Source: Chloroflexota bacterium
GTDB taxonomy: Bacteria > Chloroflexota > Anaerolineae > Aggregatilineales > UBA2796
Length of the DNA: 64,000 nucleotides
Assembly: GCA_021325095.1 (NCBI GenBank)
Contig: JAJPHV010000001.1
Span: 1-64,000, forward strand
Direction: 5' to 3'
The notes under the pieces are model-generated. The model saw only the letters and a program-made list of their open reading frames with translations, had not been told where the DNA came from and did no database searches. This document shows positions 43,938-53,809 of the stretch, piece after piece (position 1 is the first letter of the stretch; every line of letters starts with the position of its first letter). Both the position numbers and the translations under genes were made by a program.

Positions 43938-45404
43938 CTACCTAGCTATCAGCGTACACGTTGGCACATACAGGCTCGATGAAATGTGCTCGTAGCATTG
44001 AATGTTTGCTGTCGCATTCAGACGATGACCTAGAAACAGCGCCAGAAACGAAGGCCCAGCGAAAAAAAGATGGATGTTCTGGTAGTGACCTCTAGCGAGT
44101 GCTTGCAGAATAGCTTGCTTAATATTATTGACGGCAGTGTTTGCTTGCCTGGATGACTGAATTGTGCGTTCTCCTTTGATATGCAGCCGCGCCAACGCTT
44201 CCGTACTGTGTGCGGCAATGAATTGTTCGACATTGAGGGTGATGTCCTGATTTGGAATACTGATACTTACTACAAGCCCGTCACTCGGCATATCAACGTA
44301 CCGTGTAGTTATCGGGTACTGGTCATTGTCGTAAGCCTCGAAGCTGTTTGTTGCCCAGATTTGGCCTCGATGGTTCATCTCGATAGTAAATCCGGCCACA
44401 GCCGGAAATGTGAACCCAATTGCTAAAGCAGCGGAAAGACGCCGCGAACCAGTTAGGGATAGGGAGATTGGCGTTCCTTCAGTTCTGCGGTAATTGAGCA
44501 GCCAGTCTTTCGTCGCCTGCAATTGCGGCAGTAGGCTTTCGTTCCATTGCGCCATCGGTGGGTATTCTCTGCTTTGCCCGCCGAAAAAGGCTTCCCATTC
44601 AAAGTGAATTGCGGGTGGTGGAAGTTTCTCAACCACTCCAATGGTATGAAGGTGGATTGAGCGTTGTGGTGGCTGTTGGGCTACTGGTATCACACTGCGG
44701 ATTGTCTGTTCAATGTCACGGCGGCTAATCTCTTGGTTCTTGCGGCTTTGGACGAGCAGTTTGGTTCGATTAAAAATTTCGCGGTGAAGTTTGGCCGAGA
44801 AATCGGTGTATTCAGGGAATTCGGTATTTAGGGCAGTAGTGAAAAGTCCTTCCGCGTGGTCAGCGTCAGGAATGTCTGTGTCAATAAGGACGTGCTCGAA
44901 TAGGAACTGAGCTTCTTCTTCTGAATAGCCGAGTGCTTGTGCTCGTGCGAGGTAATCCTGGTAGGAGCTTTCTTGCACAGCCTCATCGTCACTGTAGAAC
45001 GAATATGGGTCTCGAATGCGACGCAGGCCGGACTCAAGCGGCCTTAACTCATCTGCCAGTTCCCGCAAAACGAGAGTAAACCATTGGTAAGAGGAGGGGC
45101 TTTCACTGTATATCGACATGAAACCGCGAAGCAAAGTGCCAAACGCCCTGTTGGTGATGCGTTCGCGTTTTACCTGAATGCGCTCTTTCACGAAGCCGTG
45201 TTTTGGAATGAAGAACTTTGTTTCTATGTCCTCAAGCCCTTCTCGAAGACAAGCGGTGAAGCCATCTCTTGCAAGCCAGCCCGGAATGCGTACAAGCATA
45301 GCACCTGCTTGATAATGAAATCCTTCGTCTGCCACATCTCCCCCGGCTGCTTGCCGACTTACAAGTGAAAGGTGCTGGCTGCCCTTGTTGGTTTTTGGTG
45401 ACAT
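43938..45404 (-). CDS. cap4: Cap4-like CBASS effector: nuclease plus SAVED domain
   Basis: The protein has 488 residues. The N-terminal part resembles DUF4297-type nucleases of Cap4 (GFHYQAGAM at 28-36, DIETKF, then IQVKRE with Q77 and K79 as the PD-(D/E)XK pair). The last 200 residues match SAVED (SLTGSRRLSAALAIGF, then LFFAGPSFLALFLGHRL), which binds cyclic di- or trinucleotides. On binding, the nuclease would degrade DNA and stop infection. Effector before cyclase is the reverse of the common order. With no Cap2/Cap3 or HORMA genes, this is a minimal type I CBASS. Confidence 0.85.
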   Translation of the reverse strand: MSPKTNKGSQHLSLVSRQAAGGDVADEGFHYQAGAMLVRIPGWLARDGFTACLREGLEDIETKFFIPKHGFVKERIQVKRERITNRAFGTLLRGFMSIYSESPSSYQWFTLVLRELADELRPLESGLRRIRDPYSFYSDDEAVQESSYQDYLARAQALGYSEEEAQFLFEHVLIDTDIPDADHAEGLFTTALNTEFPEYTDFSAKLHREIFNRTKLLVQSRKNQEISRRDIEQTIRSVIPVAQQPPQRSIHLHTIGVVEKLPPPAIHFEWEAFFGGQSREYPPMAQWNESLLPQLQATKDWLLNYRRTEGTPISLSLTGSRRLSAALAIGFTFPAVAGFTIEMNHRGQIWATNSFEAYDNDQYPITTRYVDMPSDGLVVSISIPNQDITLNVEQFIAAHSTEALARLHIKGERTIQSSRQANTAVNNIKQAILQALARGHYQNIHLFFAGPSFLALFLGHRLNATANIQCYEHISSSLYVPTCTLIAR

Positions 45405-45458
45405 ACGCTATTCCCTTCCCACTAACAATAACGACTAGAAATACCCTTCACGCGTTAC

Positions 45459-45495
45459 AAAAAACGCCTAGAAGGGGCATTTACCCTTCCAGGCG
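45459..45495 (-). terminator. Terminator of the SRAP gene region
   Basis: CGCCTAGAAGGG (45465-45476) pairs with CCCTTCCAGGCG (45484-45495), with six A at 45459-45464 (T-run on the - strand). It separates the SRAP gene from the CBASS operon downstream. Confidence 0.82.
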
Positions 45496-45699
45496 TCTGA
45501 TACAGACCCCGAATTTTTCGAGCAAGACAAGCTCAGGGATTTTTAATTGCTCCTTCGTAGAACCGAAGCGCTTCACGGTAATCTCTTCGCAAGCGTGCAA
45601 ACTCTGCAAAGTATACCTCAAATGTGAGAAAGATAGTAGTTCGAGTAGCGCGGCGCTATCTCACAGTTGTGGCTTCACTTGGTCGTAATCACTCTACTT

Positions 45700-46362
45700 T
45701 TATCCGATAGGTTCTATCACGTCGGGTCGGTCATTCACCGGGTCATTGACCAGAGTTCTTATTCGATACGCCGTCATATTGGTTTCATTATAGGGCTTGA
45801 GGAGCGCCCCCAGGCGTGGCACGGCCTGAATATTGGGGTTGAGCCACGTGCTTTCGTCAGCCTCGTAGAGAATAACTGGCATCCGGTCATGGATGGGCGC
45901 AACGACGCTGTTGGGTGTGGTCGTGATAATGGTATAGGTTTTTAGCTCTTTCCCTTCAGCATCTTTCCACACGTCAAACAGACCAGCGAAGGCAAACAAC
46001 GGACGACTTTTGAGCTTGATAAAATAGGGCTGTTTGCCATGATCCGTCCCTTTCCACTCGAAAAACCCATTGGCAGGCACTAAGCAGCGTTGCTGACGAA
46101 ATGGCGTCCGGTACGCCGGGCTTGTTACCACTGTTTCTGCCCGCGCGTTGAACGTTGAAACCTTCACGCGCGGCTCTTTTGCCCAATGAGGCACTAGCCC
46201 CCATTTCATCAGTTCCGCCTTGTTTGGGCTATTCCGCGTGATGACTGGCATGAACTGCCCAGGCCGCGCGTTGTATCGCGGCTTGAGCGCAAAATCCATT
46301 TGCGCGATATGGAAGCGTTGCCGAAAATTACTAGGTGCGAAGAAGCCATATCCCCCACACAT
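45700..46362 (-). CDS. yedK: SRAP (YedK/HMCES) abasic-site sensor
   Basis: The protein has 220 residues. It begins MCGGYG, with Cys2 the catalytic residue exposed after Met removal. RYNARP, then NARAET, FFEWKG and PIHDRMPVIL, complete the SRAP active site. It crosslinks to abasic sites in single-stranded DNA. The ATG at 46362 is required for Cys2; the longer frame to 46458 would bury it. It is divergent from the type I restriction operon, with an intergenic region of under 100 bases. Confidence 0.92.
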   Translation of the reverse strand: MCGGYGFFAPSNFRQRFHIAQMDFALKPRYNARPGQFMPVITRNSPNKAELMKWGLVPHWAKEPRVKVSTFNARAETVVTSPAYRTPFRQQRCLVPANGFFEWKGTDHGKQPYFIKLKSRPLFAFAGLFDVWKDAEGKELKTYTIITTTPNSVVAPIHDRMPVILYEADESTWLNPNIQAVPRLGALLKPYNETNMTAYRIRTLVNDPVNDRPDVIEPIG

Positions 46363-46456
46363 ACGGGCGTATTGTACAATACCGAGGCAAAAAGTATCCG
46401 CGCGCTCGTCAAACTGTGATGATACAATAGCCACATATATGCAGAGGCGAAACGTC

Positions 46457-48040
46457 ATGGAGCTTCAAACACTTGAAAACTGGCTCTGGAAAGCAGCCTG
46501 TTCCATTCGCGGAGAGGTAGACGCAGCGCGGTACAAGGACTACATACTACCGCTCATTTTCTACAAACGGCTTGATGATGTTTACGCAGACGAACTCACA
46601 CGGCTCGCACAAGAATTGAACATGAATGTTCCCCAGGCCGAAAAATTGGCCGCCGAAGATCGTAACTTGATCCGCTTCTATATTCCGCCTGAAGCCCGAT
46701 GGAACGAGGTTCGCAAGCGAACACAGGGCTTGGGTGAACGATTAACGGACACATTGCGCCAGATTGCGCGAGAGAACCCCAAGCTCGAAGGCGTGATTAA
46801 CCGCCGCGACTTCAACGCCACCGACCAGGGGCAGCGCGTGTTAGACGACGACGTGCTGGCGCGGCTGATAGGTATTCTTAACGAGCATCGCTTAGGGCTA
46901 AATGATGTGCAGCCGGACATTCTTGGCCGCGCGTATGAGTATCTTATCCGCAAGTTCGCCGAGCGCGGCAGCAGTGCCGGAGAATTCTTCACGCCTACCG
47001 AAGTGGGCTTTCTCATAGCCCGTATTCTTGACCCGCAACCCGGCGAAATCATCTACGACCCGGCAGCGGGCAGCGGCGGACTGCTGATTAAAACACAACT
47101 GCACCACCGAGAAAAACTAGCCGCGGCGCACGGCAAACCTGTCAACGAATTGACGCCTGACGATGACCCGCGCCCCATTCATCTGTGCGGCCAGGAGCTA
47201 CAGGCTGACAACGTGGCAGCCGCCAAGATGAATGCCTTCATCCACGACATGATCGCCGATATTCGCCAGGGAAACACCATGCGCAACCCGGCGTTTCTGG
47301 ACGCCAACGGGAGCTTGCAGAAGTTTGACAAGCTGGCGGCCAATCCTATGTGGAACCAGAATATCCCCACCGAGATTTACGAGAATGACCAGTACGGGCG
47401 CTTTTATTGGGGCATCCCTCCGGCCAGTTCTGCCGATTGGGGCTGGATACAACACATGTACGCCAGCTTGCTCGATGGCGGACGAATGGCGGTAGTTTTG
47501 GACACAGGTGCAGCCAGTCGCGGCAGCGGCAATAAAGGAGCCAACAAGGAGCGCGATATTCGCAAGCAATTTGTAGATGCCGATGTCATTGAAGCCGTGA
47601 TTTTGTTGCCGGACAACCTGTTTTTTAACACGTCCGCACCAGGAATTGTTGTGATCATTCAAAAGCCCGGAGAGCAGCGACGCGCCCGCGCCGATGAAAT
47701 ATTGTTCATCAATGCCAGTAAGTTTTGTGAGAAGGGTCGCCCGAAGAACTATATGACTGATGAGCAAGTGGCTTATATTGGCGACCTCTATTTGAACTGG
47801 CAAGAAGAAGAACACGTTAGCAAGGTGGTCAAACGCGCTGAGGTTATCCGTAACGACTATAACCTCAGCCCAAGCCGCTATGTGACCAATAATGATGTAG
47901 AGCCGCCACTTCCCCTTGAGGACGCGATTGTGCGGTTGCGTGAGGCAGAGGAAGTTAGAGCAGAAGCAGACACACAGTTGGATATGGTAATGAAGAAGCT
48001 CGGCTTTGCTAACTGGCGTGATTTTGAGGCAGAAGAATGA
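46457..48040 (+). CDS. hsdM: Type I restriction methylase subunit
   Basis: The protein has 527 residues. MELQTLENWLWKAACSIRG is the typical HsdM start, DPAAGSGG the SAM loop and NPMW the N6-adenine catalytic motif (usually NPPF/Y in relatives). ATG 46457 is chosen; an upstream frame from 46220 runs through the SRAP gene and is rejected. The stop overlaps hsdS by four bases (ATGA). It should methylate with two copies plus HsdS. Confidence 0.93.
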   Translation: MELQTLENWLWKAACSIRGEVDAARYKDYILPLIFYKRLDDVYADELTRLAQELNMNVPQAEKLAAEDRNLIRFYIPPEARWNEVRKRTQGLGERLTDTLRQIARENPKLEGVINRRDFNATDQGQRVLDDDVLARLIGILNEHRLGLNDVQPDILGRAYEYLIRKFAERGSSAGEFFTPTEVGFLIARILDPQPGEIIYDPAAGSGGLLIKTQLHHREKLAAAHGKPVNELTPDDDPRPIHLCGQELQADNVAAAKMNAFIHDMIADIRQGNTMRNPAFLDANGSLQKFDKLAANPMWNQNIPTEIYENDQYGRFYWGIPPASSADWGWIQHMYASLLDGGRMAVVLDTGAASRGSGNKGANKERDIRKQFVDADVIEAVILLPDNLFFNTSAPGIVVIIQKPGEQRRARADEILFINASKFCEKGRPKNYMTDEQVAYIGDLYLNWQEEEHVSKVVKRAEVIRNDYNLSPSRYVTNNDVEPPLPLEDAIVRLREAEEVRAEADTQLDMVMKKLGFANWRDFEAEE

Positions 48041-49266
48041 TACAGGTCAACGACAACACCGCAATCAACTTCAAAGACACCCTTATCGGGCCAATTCCTG
48101 CGGAATGGGAAATCTGTCGTCTGAGTGAAATCGCCGCTGTTAAATACGGGAAAGCTAAACCTCATGGACAGGGCGATATACCCGTATTAGGTTCGAGCGG
48201 CATTTATACTTGGGTTGATAAACCTCTCGTTGACTACCCAACAATCGTAATTGGACGAAAAGGGTCAGCAGGGCAAGTATGGCTTACTAAAACACCAAGT
48301 TGGATTGCAGACACAGCATTTTTTTTGGAATGGCGAACCAATGTAAATATTGAATACTTAGCAGCGTATCTCCACTTGCACAAATTATCAGGCGAACATG
48401 CTAAAACTACGATGCCTAGCTTGCAGAAGCAAGATTTGGAAAACCTGTTAGTTGCTCTTCCACCATCCCCGGAACAGCTTCGTATCGCTGCCGTCTTGAA
48501 CACCATTCAAAACGAAATCACCGCACAAGATGACCTTATCAACGAGACGCGAGAGTTCAAACGTAGCTTGATGCAGCAGCTATTTACCTATGGCGCAGGC
48601 GAGCAGCCAGCCGAAACGAAGGAAACTGAAATCGGCGAAATCCCAGGGCATTGGGAAGTGAAACAGTTAGGCGATGTCGTACAAAGCACCCAATATGGTC
48701 TGTCAGAAAGAGCAGAAGAAACTGGCAAATACCCGATGCTCCGAATGAATAGTCTCGTAGATGGGCGAATTGACACAAGAGACTTGAAGTTTATTGACCT
48801 AGATGAAAATTCCTTCAAGAAGTTTAGGCTCAGGCCAGGCGATATTCTTTTCAACCGTACCAATAGCCTCGAACTTGTCGGCAAGACCTCGATTTTTGAT
48901 ATAGCGGATCACTTTGTTTTTGCTTCGTACTTGGTTAGGGTCATCACTAAAGCGGACATACTCTTACCAGGGTATTTGAACTTTTATTTGAACACAGACC
49001 AGGCCCAGGCTCGTTTGAAAATGTTGGCGACAAGAGGCGTCAGTCAGTCAAATATTAACGCTGCAAAGCTCCGACTGTTCAAAATCCCTGTTCCACCATC
49101 TCTTGAGGAACAGAGAGAGATTGCCACGCAGTTAGATATTGTTGATACCAAAATCGCTGCTGAAGAAGACCGCAAAGCAGCCTTGCAGGACTTTTTCAAG
49201 ACCATGCTTCACCAGTTGATGACAGGTCAAATCCGACTGCTATCAGACGATGGATTGCCACTATGA
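48037..49266 (+). CDS. hsdS: Type I restriction specificity subunit
   Basis: The protein has 409 residues with two different target recognition domains (about 15-150 and 205-345), each preceded by IGPIPAEWE or IGEIPGHWE and followed by a helical spacer with PPSxEEQ or PPSPEQLR. Unlike the S subunit at 15291, the halves are not duplicates, so the site should be an asymmetric bipartite one. It overlaps hsdR by four bases. Confidence 0.93.
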   Translation: MIQVNDNTAINFKDTLIGPIPAEWEICRLSEIAAVKYGKAKPHGQGDIPVLGSSGIYTWVDKPLVDYPTIVIGRKGSAGQVWLTKTPSWIADTAFFLEWRTNVNIEYLAAYLHLHKLSGEHAKTTMPSLQKQDLENLLVALPPSPEQLRIAAVLNTIQNEITAQDDLINETREFKRSLMQQLFTYGAGEQPAETKETEIGEIPGHWEVKQLGDVVQSTQYGLSERAEETGKYPMLRMNSLVDGRIDTRDLKFIDLDENSFKKFRLRPGDILFNRTNSLELVGKTSIFDIADHFVFASYLVRVITKADILLPGYLNFYLNTDQAQARLKMLATRGVSQSNINAAKLRLFKIPVPPSLEEQREIATQLDIVDTKIAAEEDRKAALQDFFKTMLHQLMTGQIRLLSDDGLPL

Positions 49267-52205
49267 GCCGCATTACCGAAAAACGAGACGTACAGGATCA
49301 GCTCATCAACTACCTCATCGGCATCGGCTGGACGTTCATCGGTCAGTACGAACTCCCTAAATGGCGCACCGACGACGAGAAACAGCCTTTTCTTGAAAGC
49401 GTGCTGCGAGGTCAGCTTGCAAAGCTCAATGGCTGGTCAGAACACGACCCACGCATAACAGAGGTCATTCGCAATCTGCGCTTGCTTCCGGCCACATTAG
49501 AAGGAAACGAAGAATTCTTAGCTTGGCTGCGAGGGCACAAGACGACCTACGACAGTCGCGCCCAACGCGAATACAACGTCAGTCTCATTGATTATGACAA
49601 CCCCGAAAACAACGCCTTTCATTTCACCGAGGAGATGTGGTTTGTTGACCGTGACCGCCGCCGAATGGATATGGTGCTGTTTATCAACGGCCTGCCAGTG
49701 GTATTGATCGAAAACAAATCACCCAAGCTCGAAGACCCCGGTATTGAGGGCTTCAATCAGGTGCAGGACACCTACACCCGCTTTATACCGGAGTTTCTCA
49801 AGTACCCTATCCCCTTTGCCGTGTGCGCCAGCCGCCTTGAATACGGCGCGACATGGAATTCCGATCTCAAAGCGTTCTACAAGTGGAAAACGGGCGAAAA
49901 AGACTTTGGATTAGAAGACCTAAGCAAGACGTTCTTTGACCGCCGGGCAATCTTGAGCCTGCTGCGGGATTACACGATTTTCTATCGCAGCGATGATGCT
50001 ATCCAGAAGTATCTGCTACGCCCACACCAGATACGCGCCGTTGAAAAGATCGTCGAGCGTGTGGTTGAAGGGCAGGCGGGATTGGACAAGCCCAACACCG
50101 GGTTAGAGTGGCATACGCAGGGTTCAGGTAAGACCCTCACCATGATGGTTGCGGCCAATATCCTTCGCCGCCAGGCGGCGCTCGAAAACCCAACGCTGCT
50201 GGTGGTTGTAGATCGGCTTGGGCTTGAGGGGCAGATGCTCCAAAACTTGGAAGCATTTGGCTTCCCAACGGTTATACGAGCCAGGAGCAAGGAGCATCTA
50301 CACGAGCTATTGCAAAGCGATTATCGCGGCCTGATTGTCACCACCATCCACAAGTTTGACCGTATCCCTGCCGAGGTCTGTACACGGCGCAACGTCGTTC
50401 TATTGATAGACGAAGCGCACCGCTCTCAAGAGGGTGACTTGGGTATTTACATGCGTGCCGCGTTGCCCCATTCGTTGCAGTTCGGCTTTACCGGAACACC
50501 TGTAAACAAAGGGAAAGTTGGCAGAGGCACATTCGAGATGTTCGGGAAGTTTGACCCGGACGGCTATCACGACAAGTACAGCATCAACGAGAGCATTGAC
50601 GACGGTACAACCGTACCGCTGTTCTACACGCTTGCCCCCACAAAAATCTGGGTTGACAAACTCAAACTTGAGGGCGAATTCGCGCAGCTTCTTGAGCACT
50701 TTTTCGACATGGTAGAGGAAGAAGGCGCAGCCACACAGGAAGCCTTGAGCAAGCTCTTGCAAAGGGCTGACAAGCTCATGGCGGTTTTGAAATCGCCGAA
50801 GCGGGTCAGCGCCATTACCGAACACATCGCCACGCACTATCAGGAAAACGTGTTGCCGATGGGTTTCAAAGCCCTGGTTGTCACACCAGATCGAGAAGCC
50901 TGTGCGCTGTATAAGCAGGCGCTCGATCAACTCTTGCCCGCTGAATGGAGCACGGTTGTCTACTCGGATGACCCCAAGCATGACAGTGACCTTATGCGGT
51001 CATTTTATCTTGACGAGGACGCTGAAAAGCGGGTACGCAAGGCGTTTCGTGACCCGCAGAAAGACCCCAAGCTGCTTATCGTCACAGAAAAGCTCCTAAC
51101 TGGCTACGATGCACCCGTTGCTTACTGTATGTACCTTGACAAGCCGCTGAAGGATCATACGCTATTGCAGGCTATCGCCCGCGTCAACCGACCCTTTGAG
51201 AACAAGAAAAACGGCTTGATTGTGGATTACATCGGCGTCTTCGACAACCTGCAACGTGCTTTATCGTTCGACCAGTCCAGTCTCAATCGAGGGCTGATTG
51301 ACCTTGAAATGCTCAAGGAGCGATTTGTCGAATTGCTGCAACAAGCGTTTGAGGCGGTAGACCCCATCCAGCCTGACAATCCCAACGGGCGCATTGACCG
51401 CATTTTGCAGCACTTCTTTGAGCCGGAAGTCCGCGAGCCGTTCATGCGCTCGTTCAAGGAGCTAGAGGCTGCCTACGAAGTCATCTCGCCGGATGCTTTC
51501 TTGCGACCCTATGTGGACGACTACGCGATGCTGGCCGATATTTACCAGACCGTCTATTCGTACTTTGACCCGAAGGCGCAGCAGCGGCGGCTAGAGCGCG
51601 ATTTATTGAACAAGACGGAGCAACTTATCCAGGAGCACGTAGAGGCGTCTTCAGTGTCCGCCCCGCTGCCTCTGTACCCAATAAACAAAAACATCGCCGA
51701 TGTTATTCGTGCTGATAACCTATCCGACCAGGTGAAGGTGATTAACCTGCACCGTAGTCTTATCACCCACGTTCAGGATAACAGCGAGAACCAGCCTTAC
51801 CTCGTGAGCATTGGCGATGAAGTTGAGCGCGTGATTGAGCAGTTGCGCCAGCGCCAGATTAGCGCCGAGACTGCGCTTGCGGCGCTTCAGGACAAGGCTG
51901 AACAAATTGCCGCCGCCCAGGAAGAACAGGCGCACAGTAGCCTTGACAACCTGGCCTTTTCGCTGCGCATGGTCTTGAAAGCAAGCGATTTAAGCCAGCG
52001 AGACGAGCACGGGATGGACGGATTGGCAACCGATTTATCCCAATACCTGCGAGAAAATGAAGGCTGGAAATTCAACCAGCGCCTCAAGGCGAAAGTACGT
52101 CTCGAAATCTACCGCAGACTAATGCCCTTCATGCAACCGTTTGACGCCGCGAGAGCCAACCAGATAGTAGACGATCTGATGAAGATGCACGGGATAACCG
52201 GATGA
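49263..52205 (+). CDS. hsdR: Type I restriction motor-nuclease subunit
   Basis: The protein has 980 residues. The N-terminal nuclease has DMVLFINGLPVVLIENKSP (Asp, then E-x-K), followed by an SF2 motor: HTQGSGKTLTM (Walker A), LLIDEAHRSQ (Walker B, DEAH) and FGFTGTP. The C-terminal 150 residues are helical, as in HsdR. It should cut unmodified DNA after translocation. It overlaps the following peptidase gene by four bases. Confidence 0.95.
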   Translation: MSRITEKRDVQDQLINYLIGIGWTFIGQYELPKWRTDDEKQPFLESVLRGQLAKLNGWSEHDPRITEVIRNLRLLPATLEGNEEFLAWLRGHKTTYDSRAQREYNVSLIDYDNPENNAFHFTEEMWFVDRDRRRMDMVLFINGLPVVLIENKSPKLEDPGIEGFNQVQDTYTRFIPEFLKYPIPFAVCASRLEYGATWNSDLKAFYKWKTGEKDFGLEDLSKTFFDRRAILSLLRDYTIFYRSDDAIQKYLLRPHQIRAVEKIVERVVEGQAGLDKPNTGLEWHTQGSGKTLTMMVAANILRRQAALENPTLLVVVDRLGLEGQMLQNLEAFGFPTVIRARSKEHLHELLQSDYRGLIVTTIHKFDRIPAEVCTRRNVVLLIDEAHRSQEGDLGIYMRAALPHSLQFGFTGTPVNKGKVGRGTFEMFGKFDPDGYHDKYSINESIDDGTTVPLFYTLAPTKIWVDKLKLEGEFAQLLEHFFDMVEEEGAATQEALSKLLQRADKLMAVLKSPKRVSAITEHIATHYQENVLPMGFKALVVTPDREACALYKQALDQLLPAEWSTVVYSDDPKHDSDLMRSFYLDEDAEKRVRKAFRDPQKDPKLLIVTEKLLTGYDAPVAYCMYLDKPLKDHTLLQAIARVNRPFENKKNGLIVDYIGVFDNLQRALSFDQSSLNRGLIDLEMLKERFVELLQQAFEAVDPIQPDNPNGRIDRILQHFFEPEVREPFMRSFKELEAAYEVISPDAFLRPYVDDYAMLADIYQTVYSYFDPKAQQRRLERDLLNKTEQLIQEHVEASSVSAPLPLYPINKNIADVIRADNLSDQVKVINLHRSLITHVQDNSENQPYLVSIGDEVERVIEQLRQRQISAETALAALQDKAEQIAAAQEEQAHSSLDNLAFSLRMVLKASDLSQRDEHGMDGLATDLSQYLRENEGWKFNQRLKAKVRLEIYRRLMPFMQPFDAARANQIVDDLMKMHGITG

Positions 52206-52687
52206 ATATTCTAATTCGCAGACAAAAACGCAAGAGCCTTGCCTTCAAGCTCGCGTATGACCGGGCTGAAGTGCTAATCCCACCGACCCTCACAGGCGAT
52301 CATCCAACCGTGCAGAGCTTCATCACGCAGTCGCTTGTGAGCATATCGCAACCACGACCACCGAGCGGCCATGTGGAAATGGGTGACATACACACGCTGG
52401 TTGAAGAGTGGTCTAAACGGCTCAACGTGACGGTTCGGCGTTTGCAAATCCGCCCGATGACAAGCAAATGGGGTTCAATCTCCACAAAGGGCAATCTCAC
52501 GCTCTCCAATGACCTCTGCAAGCTCCCATTGGAGCTAGTTGAGTACGTCGTTGTCCACGAGCTTCTTCACTTGAAGTTCCCCAATCATCACAAAGGCTGG
52601 AAGATCAGTATGGGGATGTACTTACCCGCATGGCGAGACCTTGAGCGAAGGCTTCAACAGTATGCCCCACACAAGTTCGTGGATTAA
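52202..52687 (+). CDS. YgjP/WLM-type metallopeptidase coupled to hsdR
   Basis: The protein has 161 residues. HELLHLKFPNHHKGW gives the HExxH zinc site plus a third His, and SKWGSISTKGNLTLS precedes it, both typical of the YgjP-like DUF45 family. It often ends type I restriction operons in this way; its role there is unknown. It starts within the hsdR stop. Confidence 0.9.
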   Translation: MNILIRRQKRKSLAFKLAYDRAEVLIPPTLTGDHPTVQSFITQSLVSISQPRPPSGHVEMGDIHTLVEEWSKRLNVTVRRLQIRPMTSKWGSISTKGNLTLSNDLCKLPLELVEYVVVHELLHLKFPNHHKGWKISMGMYLPAWRDLERRLQQYAPHKFVD

Positions 52688-52801
52688 TCGCGCCCCAGCG
52701 ATACTTGACTTGCTATCGCACTGCGTCCTCAACCACTGCGATAAACTACAGCTTTAATCTCACCTTACTGCTACGGGACACAGACAAAAGGCGCTTACCC
52801 C

Positions 52802-53668
52802 ATGTCATTCCCCAACAAGGACTACTACAAAATCCTTCAGGTTGATCCCTCCGCAGAAAGCGAGGTCATCGAGGCTGCGTACAAGCGGCTGGCGCTAAAA
52901 TATCACCCCGACCACAACAAATCCCCAAATGCTAATGAGCGGATGGGGGAAATCATTGAAGCGTATCAAGTGTTGAGAGACCCTGCGAGGCGTGCTCAAT
53001 ACGATAGCCAACGCGCCTCATGGACACGCTCACAGTCTGTTGAAGAAGAACAGCGCAAAGCAGAAGAAGCGGAGAGACCCCGCCAACCCACCGCAGAGGA
53101 AACAAGAAGACGGGAGCAGGAAGAAGCAGAGCAACGTACAGCCAACCAAGAACAGCAGCGCCAGGATGCAACCGGGCGTCCACGACAAGAACACATCCGC
53201 CACCAACAAGCGGCGCAGCGCACAAGGAACAAGATCGGCGGACAAGACAAGCGATACCCGATTTGGGTTGTCATACTCTTGTTCTTGGTAGGAGCACTGG
53301 TATTTCTTGTGCTCGGTTTGTCACCTCCCCACCCACCCGACCCCACTGCCACTCCCTACCCGACGATCAACTGGTTTCCGACAAGTCCAATCTCCTATTC
53401 ATCGCCGACCCCCTTCCCGCCGATTGTCGCGGTTTCCATCACCGCGACCAAAGTTCTTAAAGGCGGGACAATGGTCAGTCTTCTTGCTACTGCCCTCATT
53501 CCAGCAGACGAAACTGCAAGGTATACCTGGGACTTCGGTGACGGCACAACTGGCAGCGGACAATATGTTACCCACAGCTACCTCAACCCAGGCACGTATC
53601 ACGTTACTGTTATCGTTGACAGCCCACGTGGGTTCGGAGGTTCAAGTCAGGACATCACCGTTCCGTAG
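52802..53668 (+). CDS. DnaJ - membrane helix - PKD domain protein
   Basis: The protein has 288 residues. Residues 7-75 are a J domain (DYYKILQVD, HPD at 35-37). A long Glu/Arg/Gln-rich helix follows, then one membrane helix (VVILLFLVGALVFLVLGL), a Pro/Thr linker and a PKD domain (YTWDFGDGTTGSG, then YLNPGTYHVTV). The J domain would lie inside and the PKD domain outside. This arrangement is not one I know. A J domain could recruit cytoplasmic Hsp70 to the membrane. ATG follows a purine-rich stretch. Confidence 0.8.
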   Translation: MSFPNKDYYKILQVDPSAESEVIEAAYKRLALKYHPDHNKSPNANERMGEIIEAYQVLRDPARRAQYDSQRASWTRSQSVEEEQRKAEEAERPRQPTAEETRRREQEEAEQRTANQEQQRQDATGRPRQEHIRHQQAAQRTRNKIGGQDKRYPIWVVILLFLVGALVFLVLGLSPPHPPDPTATPYPTINWFPTSPISYSSPTPFPPIVAVSITATKVLKGGTMVSLLATALIPADETARYTWDFGDGTTGSGQYVTHSYLNPGTYHVTVIVDSPRGFGGSSQDITVP

Positions 53669-53809
53669 CATGAAGAGAACGTTACGGACGTGCGGTTGAG
53701 GCTCATGGAAGGTGGCAGAGGGGTATAGCCGGAAACACGAGGCAAGTGGTGAGAGGAATATAACCATACAGTGCTCACGAGCGGCTACATTGCAATACCT
53801 TGCTCTAGG

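Noticed and set aside
45496-45699. Possible remnant (FAEFARLRRDYREALRFYEG) on the - strand between the SRAP gene and its terminator
   Set aside because: The 30-residue stretch resembles a tetratricopeptide-like helix, but it has no start and is too short to support a gene.
47198-47815. A 205-residue open frame antisense to hsdM
   Set aside because: Same reason: a shadow of a strongly coding + strand gene.
50400-50981. A 193-residue open frame antisense to hsdR
   Set aside because: It lies wholly within a clearly coding gene; its composition mirrors hsdR codon bias and it has no ribosome site.
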